64,000 nucleotides of DNA, taken from Chitinophaga parva (GTDB lineage: Bacteria; Bacteroidota; Bacteroidia; Chitinophagales; Chitinophagaceae). Of the stretch, positions 55,537-64,000 are shown one piece after another. The stretch lies in the NCBI RefSeq assembly GCF_003071345.1, contig NZ_QCYK01000001.1:1302001-1366000 (forward strand). The letters run 5' to 3'. Both the position numbers and the translations under genes were made by a program. The notes beneath the pieces were generated by a model that saw only the letters and a program-made list of their open reading frames with translations, was not told the origin of the DNA and did no database searches. The stretch's first letter is position 1. Each line of letters starts with the position of its first letter.

Positions 55537-57168
55537 ATGAGGAAACTTTTAACAGTACTATGCTGCTGCCTGGTCAGCTTGCAGTTGTATGCCCAGGACG
55601 TAAATACAGACAGTTTATTAAAGGTATTACGGTCGGAGCTAGGCCGGACACAGGTGTACGACCAGCAAAAGGAAAAGCGGATAGCCGGGCTGCGCGGCCA
55701 ATTGCAGTTTGCCTCCGGCAGCCCCTACTATACCCAGTCGCGGCTTTATGAGCAGTTGTTCGAGGAGTACCGCGCCTATAAGTTCGATTCCGCTTTTGTC
55801 TATGTAAAAGCCATGGCTGACCTGGCCGCCCGGTTTGGGAAAGCCCAGGAGCTGACCCGGAGTGAGATCATGATGGGAAGCATTTGCCTGGGATCCGGCT
55901 TTTATAAGGAAGCGTTTGATATTATCAATAAAATAGATCCGGACACACTGCCGGCTGCCCAGAAAACGGATTACCTCATCCTCCGGGCCAGGCTGAACGA
56001 GGGTATAGCGGATTACGACAGCGATGCCTATTTCTCCAAACAATACCTCCGGCAATCGAAGGCCGATTTCCGGCGCCTGGAAAATGTGACGCCCTCCAAC
56101 GATTTTGAAAAGACCATTGACCTGGCCTTTATCCCCGATTCCGTAAAAGCACGCAGCCTCACCCCTGGTTATTTTTACCGACTGATCCTGGGACGCAACC
56201 TGGATAAACACGGCATGGCCATGGTGGCCACACGCCTGAGCTTTGCCTATACGGGACAGGACCGTATTTTTTTCCTGGCATTGGCCACGCTGTGTGATGT
56301 CCGTTCTTCCACCAAAGAAACACTGGCGGTATTCCTGCTGGGGGAAGAGCTGTTTAAGCAAAACCGGACCGGCGATGCCTATGCCTTCATGGAGGAGGCG
56401 GCCCACAATGCTAAGTTCTATGGTGCCCGCAACCGCGCGGTGCAGATAGAGCGTATGCTGCCGCTGATCGCCGGCAAGGTGATAAACGAAAAGCAGCATG
56501 AACGGGACAAGCTCCTGATCGGCTTCCTGGTGTTCCTGATCACCGCGGTGAGCTTGTTCTTTGCGCTGGTCATTTACCGCAAACAATTTCTCCGCATCAA
56601 GGCCAATGAACGGATGATCAGAGAAAAAAATGCGGAGCTGGAACATGTAAATAACAAACTATGGGAGTCTTCCCGCATCAAGGAAGAACTGATCGGGTTG
56701 TTCTTCAACACCTGCTCTTCTTATATTGAAACCCTGGACCGGTTGAAGATCACTATCCAGCATAATATTAAACTGGGCAAGTACAATGAAGTGACCCGCC
56801 TGTTGAACAACGTGCATATTGATAAAGAAAAAGGGCAGTTGTATACCATGCTGGACAGCGTATTCCTGACCATCTTCCCCAACTTTATTACTGCTTTCAA
56901 CGCCCTGCTCAAAAAAGAAGACCAGGTGTGGCCCAAGTCTGGCGAGACCCTGAATGCCACGCTGCGCATCTTTGCCCTCATGCGCCTGGGTGTCAGCGAT
57001 GTTGAAACAGTGGCCAGGATCCTGGATTACAGCGTAAGTACGGTGTATACCTACAAAGCGCGCATTAAATCCAGGGCCCTGGTGCCCGCCAATGATTTTG
57101 AGCAAAAGATCATGGAGATCAAATTCATCGACAGCCAGGAACCTGTGGAGGAGATGGTGGCAATATAA
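55537..57168 (+). CDS. SusR/DUF6377-type membrane-spanning regulator
   Basis: This is a predicted sensor/regulator of the neighbouring polysaccharide locus. It has 543 residues: a signal peptide (MRKLLTVLCCCLVSLQLYAQ), a periplasmic helical region with TPR-like repeats, one membrane helix near residues 325-345 (LLIGFLVFLITAVSLFFALV), a coiled-coil (MIREKNAELEHVNNKLWESS), and a cytoplasmic C-terminus. The latter ends in a helix-turn-helix-like segment (RLGVSDVETVARILDYSVST, then VYTYKARIKSRA). This matches DUF6377 proteins and the general plan of SusR. It is divergent from susC, the usual place for a locus regulator. The ligand would be the glycan fragment released by the locus. Confidence 0.8.
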   Translation: MRKLLTVLCCCLVSLQLYAQDVNTDSLLKVLRSELGRTQVYDQQKEKRIAGLRGQLQFASGSPYYTQSRLYEQLFEEYRAYKFDSAFVYVKAMADLAARFGKAQELTRSEIMMGSICLGSGFYKEAFDIINKIDPDTLPAAQKTDYLILRARLNEGIADYDSDAYFSKQYLRQSKADFRRLENVTPSNDFEKTIDLAFIPDSVKARSLTPGYFYRLILGRNLDKHGMAMVATRLSFAYTGQDRIFFLALATLCDVRSSTKETLAVFLLGEELFKQNRTGDAYAFMEEAAHNAKFYGARNRAVQIERMLPLIAGKVINEKQHERDKLLIGFLVFLITAVSLFFALVIYRKQFLRIKANERMIREKNAELEHVNNKLWESSRIKEELIGLFFNTCSSYIETLDRLKITIQHNIKLGKYNEVTRLLNNVHIDKEKGQLYTMLDSVFLTIFPNFITAFNALLKKEDQVWPKSGETLNATLRIFALMRLGVSDVETVARILDYSVSTVYTYKARIKSRALVPANDFEQKIMEIKFIDSQEPVEEMVAI

Positions 57169-57200
57169 AAAAGCGCCGCAATCACTGCAGCGCCTTTTCC
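57167..57200. terminator. Hairpin between convergent genes
   Basis: AAAAAAGCGC and GCGCCTTTT arms (57168-57196) form an imperfect stem with one bulged base, with A-rich left and T-rich right flanks, between the regulator and phospholipase genes. Confidence 0.55.
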
Positions 57201-57221
57201 AGTATGTGTTTTCACGGATTG

Positions 57222-59672
57222 TTATGCGGTGGGATAAAGGCCACCCATCAGCGGGTCGCTGCTGGAAGGCTTACCGTTTTCCACGTGGCCGGCGTAGCGC
57301 TGCGCAAAGCCGTTGAAGCCCGCCGCGGTAACTGCCAGGTCGTACCAGCCATGGGTTTGCGCCAGCTCCCACACCAGTTGTGAATGCGCGCCCGCTGCCA
57401 GGGTGGTATGTTTCTGGCCACCATGGTAGCTCTTGTCTGTCACCGTGAGCTGCAGGGCTTTGTTGCCATTGTTGGTAAACTGGAGCACAATATTGCCATT
57501 GGTCTGGTAGGCAGTGGTGATCTTCAGTGCAGGAATATCGTTCCCCCCTTCATAAGCGCGGAAGAAACCATTGGGCCCGTGCACGTGCAGCAGGTAAGCA
57601 CCGTTGTCAAACAGGGAGCGCTTCCAGTTGTCGGGCAGGGCGTCACCAGGCGTTACGGCGTAGTCGCGCACCTGGAGCGTGCCTGTTTTTACGTTGTAGG
57701 CATACACATTGAAAGGTGCCCCCACAGAGGATTTGCCAGCCTGGAAGGTGATCTCGAACTGCTGCCGGGCTGCATTGTAATTACCATCTGCAAAGATGTG
57801 GTAAGGCAGTGCACAGGCAGGGCGGGTTCCTTTTTCCTGGCGGGGCAGTAAGGCATGGAAGGCGGGTGCCTGTTGAATACTGGCCACCTGTTTTTCATCC
57901 AGTGCTACATAATCATGCGGCAGGTCTTTGAACTGGGCCTTGTGAATGCCTTCTATGAAAGTGTTCTTTTCCAGGTATTGCAGCGCGGGGATCTTCTCGC
58001 CGTTGTAAGGACGGAAGGTGGAAGTAAGATCACCGGCCACGGTACGGCGCCAGGTAGAGATGTTATTTTCTACTACGGACTTTCCGGTTTTATGCAGCAG
58101 GAATTTTTCCAGGAACTGTAAAGAGGAGGTGTGGTCAAATACCTGTGAGTTCACGTACCCGCCACGGCTCCAGGGCGAGGCGATCACCAGCGGTACGCGG
58201 TAACCCAGGCCGATGGCGTGCTCGCGGGTATCTGCCGGGGAGCTGGATTGCTGGTCTTTCATCACGTATTCCACCGCGGTGTTGATGCCGGCAGAAGCGT
58301 AGCCTGTTTCCGGCGCATTGGGACGTGCGGCTACAAAGGGTGGCACGTGATCAAAGTAGCCGTCATTCTCATCATACGTCAATACAAAGATGGTCTTCTT
58401 CCATACTTCCGGGTTCTGGGTGAGGATGTCCATTACCTCGCTCAGGTACCAGGAGCCATACCAGGGTGCGGAGGGGTGGTCGGAAAAATTCTCCGGCGCC
58501 ACGATCCAGGACACGGTGGGCAGCTGGTCGTTTTTCACATCTTCGCGGAACTGGTGCAGGATATCACCTTTGGGGATCATGAGTTCGCGGGGCGTGCCGT
58601 TATCATCGTATTGCAGCTTCGTGATCTCGTGGTAATGCGGATCATTCCTGTTGGTGCTGAACGCCTTTTCGTGCAGGTTCTTTTCCGTTTGCGACAGGGC
58701 ATTGTATGCTTCGGCCGTGTAGAGCTTTTGCGCGGCATGCACCTGTTCCAGTGCCTGCTGGATGGTAGCGGTCTTGTTGCCATCCGTGTTCTGGTCCAAC
58801 TGTACCTGCAGGGCATTGGCCTCCTTTTGCAGGAAGGCAATATGATTGGCGGAGAGGCGGGCATTGTACTGGGTGAAATACTCCAGCGGGTTGTCCCCAA
58901 AATTGGCCAGCCAGGAATCTTCTTCGTCTTTAAAGCCTACGCCCACGCTGATCTCGTTCTGGTATACTTTCCAGGAGATGCCTGCCGCTTCCAGTTTTTC
59001 GGGGAAGGTGGGCCAGCTCACCATGGTCTGGTCGTCTGCATCACTGTTCCAAACCTTGGCTTGTGCGTCGGGCTTGGGTTCCGGGCGGATGGTGCCGGTC
59101 CAGAAATAGAGGCGGTTAGGTGTGGTGCCGGTGAGGGAAGAGCAGAAATGCTGGTCACAGATGGTGAAGGCGTCTGCCAGCGCGTAATAAAAAGGAATAT
59201 CCTCCCGGGTGTGGTAGCCCAGGGTGAGGGGCATATCATAGTAGGCTTTATTGCCGGAGTGTTTGGCTTCCAGCCAGCGGTTGTAATGGCCATTGTTGCG
59301 GGCATCCACCTGGTTTTCCCAGGAGTGGGGGAGGGAGTGCATCCAGGTAGCCTTGGTGCCCTTGATATCCAGGCGGAAAGGCGCATAGGTACGGCCTTTG
59401 GCGTCTGTTTGCAGCCACACGGGGTTGCCGTTGGGCAGGCGGATGGCGCGGGGATCATTGAAGCCGCGTACACCGCGCAGGCTGCCATAGGCATGGTCAA
59501 AGGAGCGGTTCTCCTGCATGAGCAGTACCACATGTTCGGCATCCAGGAAGGTGGTGCCCGGGGCGGGATCTATGGCCAGGGCCTTCTGGATGGAGGGGGG
59601 CAGAATGCCTGCCAGGCCTGCGCTTCCGGAGAGCAGGGCCGCTTTCTTTAAAAATTCTCTTCTGGTGTCCAT
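57222..59672 (-). CDS. Phosphocholine-specific phospholipase C
   Basis: This exported phosphoesterase cleaves phosphatidylcholine-type lipids. The N-terminus MDTRREFLKKAALLSGSAGL is a twin-arginine signal. The catalytic phosphoesterase-family domain begins HVVLLMQENRSFDHAYGSL, continues CDQHFCSSLTGTTPNRLYFW, and has VLTYDENDGYFDHVPPF. The C-terminal ~180 residues are two beta domains (DUF756 type). The full length of ~816 residues fits this enzyme class. The start is set at the ATG 59670-59672 because it begins the Tat signal. It may scavenge phosphate or act on host or soil lipids. Confidence 0.92.
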   Translation of the reverse strand: MDTRREFLKKAALLSGSAGLAGILPPSIQKALAIDPAPGTTFLDAEHVVLLMQENRSFDHAYGSLRGVRGFNDPRAIRLPNGNPVWLQTDAKGRTYAPFRLDIKGTKATWMHSLPHSWENQVDARNNGHYNRWLEAKHSGNKAYYDMPLTLGYHTREDIPFYYALADAFTICDQHFCSSLTGTTPNRLYFWTGTIRPEPKPDAQAKVWNSDADDQTMVSWPTFPEKLEAAGISWKVYQNEISVGVGFKDEEDSWLANFGDNPLEYFTQYNARLSANHIAFLQKEANALQVQLDQNTDGNKTATIQQALEQVHAAQKLYTAEAYNALSQTEKNLHEKAFSTNRNDPHYHEITKLQYDDNGTPRELMIPKGDILHQFREDVKNDQLPTVSWIVAPENFSDHPSAPWYGSWYLSEVMDILTQNPEVWKKTIFVLTYDENDGYFDHVPPFVAARPNAPETGYASAGINTAVEYVMKDQQSSSPADTREHAIGLGYRVPLVIASPWSRGGYVNSQVFDHTSSLQFLEKFLLHKTGKSVVENNISTWRRTVAGDLTSTFRPYNGEKIPALQYLEKNTFIEGIHKAQFKDLPHDYVALDEKQVASIQQAPAFHALLPRQEKGTRPACALPYHIFADGNYNAARQQFEITFQAGKSSVGAPFNVYAYNVKTGTLQVRDYAVTPGDALPDNWKRSLFDNGAYLLHVHGPNGFFRAYEGGNDIPALKITTAYQTNGNIVLQFTNNGNKALQLTVTDKSYHGGQKHTTLAAGAHSQLVWELAQTHGWYDLAVTAAGFNGFAQRYAGHVENGKPSSSDPLMGGLYPTA

Positions 59673-60014
59673 AGGGCTAAAAATAGCAGCAATCATCCAA
59701 ATAAACCAGCCGGCGGCGAAACTTAAAAAGATGGTAATAATGCAAACGTTTGTGTGTTTGACGTTTTCAAATTTTTGGCTGTGCCGCTTTTTTTAGCTAC
59801 CTTCTCTTTGTTCTTACGTTTTACAATACCCCAGCATACACGGATCAACAGCCCGTTTTTATTGTTCCCCGGTTATATTTAATCAACAGCTTGTGCATGT
59901 TACCCATGCATTTTCCACGGTCAAACGTTTTTACGGGCGTACCCGAAAACCCGCATCAGAGTAGGGCGCAACGCCGAACGCGTTAGAGTAGGCATCCCCA
60001 AAAAAGTTTTTATC
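59673..60014. other. Intergenic space, about 340 bp
   Basis: AT-rich DNA between two divergent transcription units. Nothing gene-like is seen. The palindrome-like AAACGTTT near 59743 is the only motif noted. Confidence 0.35.
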
Positions 60015-60293
60015 ATGAGCACAAAGTCCACCGAATTCACCGTGAAACTTGACGGTATTTCCCTTCCCGAAGACAAACAAAAAGAGATCGCCGCGGCGAT
60101 CAACCAGTTAGTGATCGCTAAGCTGGGCAGCCTGGAAATGGCCTCCAGCAAGGCCGCCGGCCATTCCCTGGTGTACCAGGGCATTATCAACGGCGGTATT
60201 TTGTACAATGTACAAGCGGCTGCGCTGCAAGGGCTGCTGAAGGAAACGTTTAAACAACCCACGGTAGGCGGCGCTATTATCCTGGCGCATTAA
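60015..60293 (+). CDS. Hypothetical 92-residue protein
   Basis: I do not recognise this protein. The N-terminal half is charged and helical (SLPEDKQKEIAAAINQLVIA); the C-terminal half is Gly/Ala-rich (GIINGGILYNVQAAALQGLL). There is no signal peptide. It is 3 bp upstream of the Cys-rich gene, so the two are made together. Small size, Gly-rich tail and a metal-site-like partner could suit a precursor-peptide or carrier role, but this is speculation. Confidence 0.6.
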   Translation: MSTKSTEFTVKLDGISLPEDKQKEIAAAINQLVIAKLGSLEMASSKAAGHSLVYQGIINGGILYNVQAAALQGLLKETFKQPTVGGAIILAH

Positions 60294-60296
60294 GCT

Positions 60297-60677
60297 ATGG
60301 AGGCACCCCGTTCGCTATGCCCCAGTGCGCCCCTGTACCAGGGATCGCGCCTGCTGGGCATTGCCAATGAAGCCGGCGAAGTGGATATCCTGGCCCAGCC
60401 CCTGGAGCTCAATGAAGGCTTTGTAGCGGCTGCACAGGTGGGCAGTCCCGTGGGGCAGCGCTTCCGCTTTGTGAACAAATGCGTGAAGAGTGCCTGCCAG
60501 CAATGGGATGGGGCCTCCCAATCCTGCTCGGTGATCAAAACCGTGCTGGATAAAATTGAATCCACTTTTTGGAAAGAAGAACTGGTGGCCTGCGGGATCC
60601 GCAGCAGCTGCCGCTGGTACGGCCAGGAAGGGGCAAATGCCTGCAAGGTGTGCCCGCTGGTGAAGTACCAGTATTAG
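60297..60677 (+). CDS. Cys-rich 126-residue protein, possible Fe-S or Zn protein
   Basis: This protein has eight cysteines, seven of them in the C-terminal ~80 residues: CVKSACQQW, SCSVI, CGIRSSCRWYGQEG and CKVCPLVKY. The CxxxxC and CxxC spacing and the conserved-looking CRWY/CP pair suggest a metal or iron-sulfur site. The N-terminus starts MEAPRSLCPSAPLYQG. No signal peptide. It follows the 92-residue gene by 3 bp and is followed by a strong terminator, so the two form a complete mini-operon. Function unknown. Confidence 0.6.
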   Translation: MEAPRSLCPSAPLYQGSRLLGIANEAGEVDILAQPLELNEGFVAAAQVGSPVGQRFRFVNKCVKSACQQWDGASQSCSVIKTVLDKIESTFWKEELVACGIRSSCRWYGQEGANACKVCPLVKYQY

Positions 60678-60683
60678 GAGATG

Positions 60684-60718
60684 AAAAAGGTACGGCGCTG
60701 TGAGGGCCGTACCTTTTT
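60684..60718. terminator. Bidirectional terminator
   Basis: A 13-bp stem (60684-60696 with 60706-60718) begins with AAAAA and ends with TTTTT, between two convergent genes. Confidence 0.93.
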
Positions 60719-60738
60719 ATTTTTGGGAATGGGTTTGA

Positions 60739-62406
60739 TTATTCGAAGTCTATCCAGGCTATATGGGCTTTGGGGTCTTTACGGCCTGTTTTTTCAACCA
60801 TGATGGTCACTATTTTTTGTTGGGTTACATCGTGGATGGTAGATTCCATGATGCTATAACGATGAATATCCTCGTCTCCCGGATCTCCATAGAGGAAGAA
60901 TTTTTCCATCTTCCCATTTGTGATACGGTAACATACTGTGCTGCTTTCCGATGCGGCTACCAGTTCTGCGCGGTCGCGCGGACTTTCACTGCTGCTACGG
61001 ATGTTTTTGTTGTAGTCATTAAACAGCACGTATTCAGCATTGGCAGGATGCAGGTACTGGTAGGAGTAAAAAGAGGTAGTGGCATGGTTGCCCATGGCGC
61101 CAAAGCTATGGAAAGACCATGAGCCCTTGTCGCGGCGGTAATTGCGCCAGAAGGGGAAAAAGCCATCCGTTTGCTGGTGCTTGGCTATTCCGTATCCGTT
61201 AATTTCTTTCCCGCCCTTGTCAAAACTGGCGATCCCAATGTTGAAAAACTGGGTGAGCGAGCCGGCGGAAAAGCCCCCGCTGGCGGTAAGGTCTTGCGGA
61301 TTCACTTCTTCCAGCATTACACTCAGTGTACCATCAGCATTCATCCGGAAGTCCTGGGGAAGCCCCTTGTAATCGTCCTTGTAATCCATGTTGCGTTTTG
61401 CATAGTCGCTGATATAACTGTATTTGATAAATCCAAAGTGTTTTACGGTCAGTTCGCTGGGATTAACATAAATGAGTGCTGTGACATGCCCGTTGTCACT
61501 GTGTTTAGGGTCTTCAACAAGATTGAGGTTGCGGCTTTCTGTGGTGGTTAACAGGGCCAAGGTCTGGCTACCTGCGTCATATTGCACGCCGGAAACGGGA
61601 TTGCAAAAGCCACGTGTCTCTTTCAGTGTTTGCACCTGGAAATGGTTATCGCCTTTTTTAAGTACAGCCGTCATGAGTTGGGCATCTTTATCTCTCCATT
61701 CGTTCTTGCCCAGCGCAGCCAGGAAAATGTATTCGTCCCCATGTACATAAGCAGCCTGATAATCCACGGTCTTAAAGGTGGTTCTGGGAACCTCGAAGTA
61801 AGCCTGGTTTACTGCTGAATGATCAGGAGCGTAAAGGGTTACCGTCATCCGGACATCCTTGTTATCTTCCAGGTACGTATCCAGGATCACCGCATAATAA
61901 TCAGATGCAGGGTCTTTCTCTACATGGAAATTACTAGGGTCGATGTCGCCCCAGCGAGAGGTAGATCCAATGGGTACATAATCATTCTTATGCAGTTCCA
62001 CCAGTTTGTCTTCCTTTACCAACTTGCCCGTTTCACCATCCACGATGATGCGGTAAAAGCTGGGCCTTCTGTTGGCAACCTGCAGCAGGAAGATCACGGC
62101 CTGCCCATTGATCTCGTACAGGCCCCTCAGTTCAGAATGTTTCATGTCGTCATTGTTCCAGTCTTTGCTGGTTACAGTAGCCGTTGCTTGCTGTTGGTGT
62201 TGCGGGTTGTACACCGTTACGATTATCCCGTCCTTTAGTGTAAAGTGAAGGTAGAGCGTGTTACCGTTTTTCATGGAAAGCAGGCGGCTGGCGCCATCCT
62301 CGGGCTCGGGAAAAGATGCACTGAGGGCTACTTTGGGCGTTTGGCCCAGGCAGTTTACCGTGGTAACCAGCACTATGGCTGCCAGGGATAGGAAGGATTT
62401 AAACAT
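60739..62406 (-). CDS. Large secreted protein of unknown function
   Basis: This 555-residue exported protein has signal peptide MFKSFLSLAAIVLVTTVNCLG. I recognise no family. The body alternates short strands with Asp/Asn/Gly turns and reads like a beta-propeller (LSMKNGNTLYLHFTLKDGII, ending KAHIAWIDFE). A second, decayed copy of its N-terminal ~90 residues lies upstream on the same strand at 62587-62850. There is no enzyme motif or sorting signal for T9SS. Confidence 0.6.
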   Translation of the reverse strand: MFKSFLSLAAIVLVTTVNCLGQTPKVALSASFPEPEDGASRLLSMKNGNTLYLHFTLKDGIIVTVYNPQHQQQATATVTSKDWNNDDMKHSELRGLYEINGQAVIFLLQVANRRPSFYRIIVDGETGKLVKEDKLVELHKNDYVPIGSTSRWGDIDPSNFHVEKDPASDYYAVILDTYLEDNKDVRMTVTLYAPDHSAVNQAYFEVPRTTFKTVDYQAAYVHGDEYIFLAALGKNEWRDKDAQLMTAVLKKGDNHFQVQTLKETRGFCNPVSGVQYDAGSQTLALLTTTESRNLNLVEDPKHSDNGHVTALIYVNPSELTVKHFGFIKYSYISDYAKRNMDYKDDYKGLPQDFRMNADGTLSVMLEEVNPQDLTASGGFSAGSLTQFFNIGIASFDKGGKEINGYGIAKHQQTDGFFPFWRNYRRDKGSWSFHSFGAMGNHATTSFYSYQYLHPANAEYVLFNDYNKNIRSSSESPRDRAELVAASESSTVCYRITNGKMEKFFLYGDPGDEDIHRYSIMESTIHDVTQQKIVTIMVEKTGRKDPKAHIAWIDFE

Positions 62407-62586
62407 AGGATCGGGATATTGAACTATAAAGATAATGCATTGTGTTATTTTTTAACGTGTTGTACTGTTAAAAGGCCAACACGTTAACGAAGCCAGGTAT
62501 TCCAACCCTCCACTGAACAAAATGAATAGTATACTCACATCGAACTATCAGTATGTATGCATCGGGTATACCCCAAGTATACACTG

Positions 62587-62850
62587 CTACAGGAAAATGA
62601 CCACTTGCCCGTTGGTCTCGTGGAGGTCTTTCAACTTTGAGCGTTTCATGTCATGGTCTTCCCAGGTTTTGCCTGTAAGGGTGGTCTGAGGCTTTTTGCT
62701 TGTGGTTGGCATCGTACACTATTGCGCGGATGCCATCGCTGGGCGTAAAGTGAAAGTACAGGGTGTTGCCATTCTTGAGCAACAGTAACTGTTGACACCG
62801 TCTTCCGGCTCGAGAAACGCTGCGCTGAGGGCCACCTTAGGTGAATTTTT
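62587..62850 (-). pseudogene. Decayed partial duplicate of the upstream-neighbour gene
   Basis: In the minus strand, KNGNTLYFHFTPSDGI followed by YDANHKQKAS matches KNGNTLYLHFTLKDGI and YNPQHQQQAT of the intact gene; PKVALSA, EPEDG and the end GQVVIFL also match, but in three different frames. So at least two frameshifts are present, and only the first ~90 codons remain, without the signal peptide. Confidence 0.82.
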
Positions 62851-62862
62851 GCCGGGGTGAAT

Positions 62863-62892
62863 TTGTTTTATTAAAACTATTGGTTACCTTTG
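62863..62892 (+). promoter_or_regulatory. tRNA-Pro promoter
   Basis: TTG (62863-62865) and TACCTTTG (62885-62892) at 19-bp spacing fit the Bacteroidota consensus well. Confidence 0.8.
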
Positions 62893-62945
62893 CACTCCTT
62901 CTGCGGGTTCCGGGAGTATGTTCCGGGGTTTTGCAGAGAACGGGA

Positions 62946-63020
62946 CGGGATGTAGCGTAGCCCGGTTATCGCGCCTGGTTTGGGACCAGGAGGTCGCAAG
63001 TTCGAATCTTGCCATCCCGA
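62946..63020 (+). tRNA. tRNA-Pro(UGG)
   Basis: The acceptor CGGGATG (62946-62952) pairs with CATCCCG (63013-63019), discriminator A. The anticodon TGG is at 62981-62983 in the loop TTTGGGA between CCTGG and CCAGG arms. T-arm GCAAGTTCGAATCTTGC. The 3' CCA is not encoded. Confidence 0.96.
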
Positions 63021-63031
63021 CTAAAATTCAG

Positions 63032-63067
63032 AGCCCCTTCAGATCATTGAATTTGAAGGGGCTTTTT
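63032..63067 (+). terminator. tRNA-Pro terminator
   Basis: A 9-bp stem (AGCCCCTTC 63032-63040 with GAAGGGGCT 63055-63063) is followed by TTTT. Confidence 0.85.
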
Positions 63068-63266
63068 GGTTCGAAACATTCTTGTTCAATCGGATCTTCA
63101 TACAGATCTATTTCCCCGGCAAAAGACAAGACTGGAACTGTTCTTTTCGATATTACAGAGCAGTGTCTAATCTCACGCTGAATTTCCCAATTTTTCAATC
63201 TGATTCATTGTTACTGGCTATAATGGTCGCCCCGACCCATAAGCTGGTATTTTTATAGACCACTAA

Positions 63267-63419
63267 TGGCAGGATTTCGCCTATCGCAGTCCCATATCCT
63301 GGTGGACGTTTCCGCTGGCGGGAGCAGCGGTTCTTTTAATTGCTGTCTTTACGATGCGTGTACTGGCCCCCGTCAAAGCGGTCCTGGCAAACCCCGTTAA
63401 AGGCCTTAGAACTGAATAA
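63267..63419 (+). pseudogene. Orphan 3' end of a MacB-like ABC transporter permease
   Basis: Fifty in-frame codons read QDFAYRSPISWWTFPLAGAA, then a hydrophobic segment, and end VLANPVKGLRTE before TAA. This is the typical last transmembrane helix and C-terminal tail of FtsX/MacB-type permeases in Bacteroidota. An in-frame TAA directly precedes it, so the rest of the gene is missing. Confidence 0.8.
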
Positions 63420-63511
63420 ATCCGTAAAAAGCATACAACTACCCGGAATTAGTATTATGCAACTGGCGGCCTTTAGTAAGACCTTTACAGCATCAATTAA
63501 ATCTTACTAAA

Positions 63512-64000
63512 ATGAATAAGACAATCTTTATTACAGGCGCCAGCAGCGGCATAGGAAAAGCAACCGCATTACTGTTTCAATCAAAAGGCTGGAACGTGAT
63601 CGCAACCATGCGTAAACCTGAAAATGAGACCGAACTAACGGCCTTGCCAAATGTATATGTAACAGCACTTGATGTGCTGGATACAAATTCAATCAACAAA
63701 GCCGTGCAGGAAGGCATTCGAAAATTTGGCAAAATTGATGTACTGCTGAATAATGCCGGGTATGGCGCTTACGGGCCGCTGGAATCTTTCTCCCGCGAAA
63801 AGATCGTTCGCCAGTTCGATACCAACGTGATCGGACTGCTGGATGTTACCCGCGCGCTGCTTCCTCATTTTCGACAAAACAGAAGTGGCATTATCATTAA
63901 CGTCTCATCCATTGGCGGTAAAATAACTTTCCCATTAGGGGCCCTATATCATGGCACCAAGTTCGCCGTTGAAGGTATTTCGGAATCGTTGAGCTATGAA
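63512..64000 (+). CDS. Short-chain dehydrogenase/reductase, 5' part (cut by window edge)
   Basis: This NAD(P)-dependent oxidoreductase shows ITGASSGIGKATALLF (nucleotide-binding glycines), NNAGYGAYG, and the catalytic block NVSSIGGKITFPLG with the active-site motif YHGTK. The 163 visible residues cover the core Rossmann fold; the C-terminus lies outside. It is of the same subfamily as the SDR at 46.8-47.7 kb but is not a recent copy. Confidence 0.9.
   Translation, partial: MNKTIFITGASSGIGKATALLFQSKGWNVIATMRKPENETELTALPNVYVTALDVLDTNSINKAVQEGIRKFGKIDVLLNNAGYGAYGPLESFSREKIVRQFDTNVIGLLDVTRALLPHFRQNRSGIIINVSSIGGKITFPLGALYHGTKFAVEGISESLSYE

Noticed and set aside
62918..63181. 87-codon open frame across tRNA-Pro
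   Set aside because: It overlaps the tRNA and its terminator, so it is not a gene.

Overview
The window looks like chromosomal DNA of a Bacteroidota member, most likely a Chitinophaga-like Chitinophagaceae. The support is a SusC/SusD locus, a DUF6048/DUF6452-type gene pair, weak Shine-Dalgarno context, and promoters of the Bacteroidota form TTG-N18-21-TAnnTTTG in front of both tRNA genes. Most of the window is GC-rich housekeeping and envelope DNA. One block (about 35.7-43.6 kb) is clearly more AT-rich and accessory.

Layout: 0-3.3 kb holds the 5' end of rmlA, a PiT phosphate transporter with its DUF47 partner, and an LpxH-like phosphoesterase. 3.5-12.2 kb holds an orphan small protein, a TonB-dependent receptor paired with a beta-helix-like lipoprotein, a 1-kb gap, and an OmpL-like porin paired with an ammonium channel. 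12.4-35.3 kb holds an M13 peptidase, a small membrane protein, rarA, pbpC with a giant alpha-2-macroglobulin lipoprotein, a double ABC ATPase, an M28 peptidase, an ElaA-like acetyltransferase, the DUF6048/6452 pair, uvrA, fabF and a fatty-acid desaturase. At 35.6 kb there is tRNA-Ser(GCU).

Directly behind that tRNA lies a tandem array of short Rhs-type polymorphic-toxin genes. Each has a Sec signal peptide and an unrecognised ~330-residue N-terminal region where YD repeats would be expected, then an Rhs core, then a variable C-terminus and a candidate immunity gene. Copy 1 ends in an unassigned toxin-like tail followed by a cytoplasmic-type immunity gene. Copy 2 ends in a metzincin-type zinc motif followed by a lipoprotein. 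A third copy survives only as fragments, with one further orphan lipoprotein. Copy 1 carries an in-frame TGA and copy 2 a 1-base frameshift, both in the N-terminal region. The tRNA-proximal terminator sequence recurs at each module boundary.

43.7-64 kb returns to normal composition: an LLM flavin oxidoreductase, an ArsC-like phosphatase with a decayed ArsR gene, an AraC regulator, an SDR enzyme, a polysaccharide-utilisation locus (SusC, SusD, GH31 and a divergent DUF6377-type regulator), a phosphocholine-type phospholipase C, a small Cys-rich gene pair, and a large secreted protein with a decayed partial duplicate. tRNA-Pro(UGG), a remnant of a MacB-like permease, and the start of another SDR gene close the window. 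Three intergenic sites carry short-period repeats with inverted partner arms; these look like related architecture built on different core sequences.
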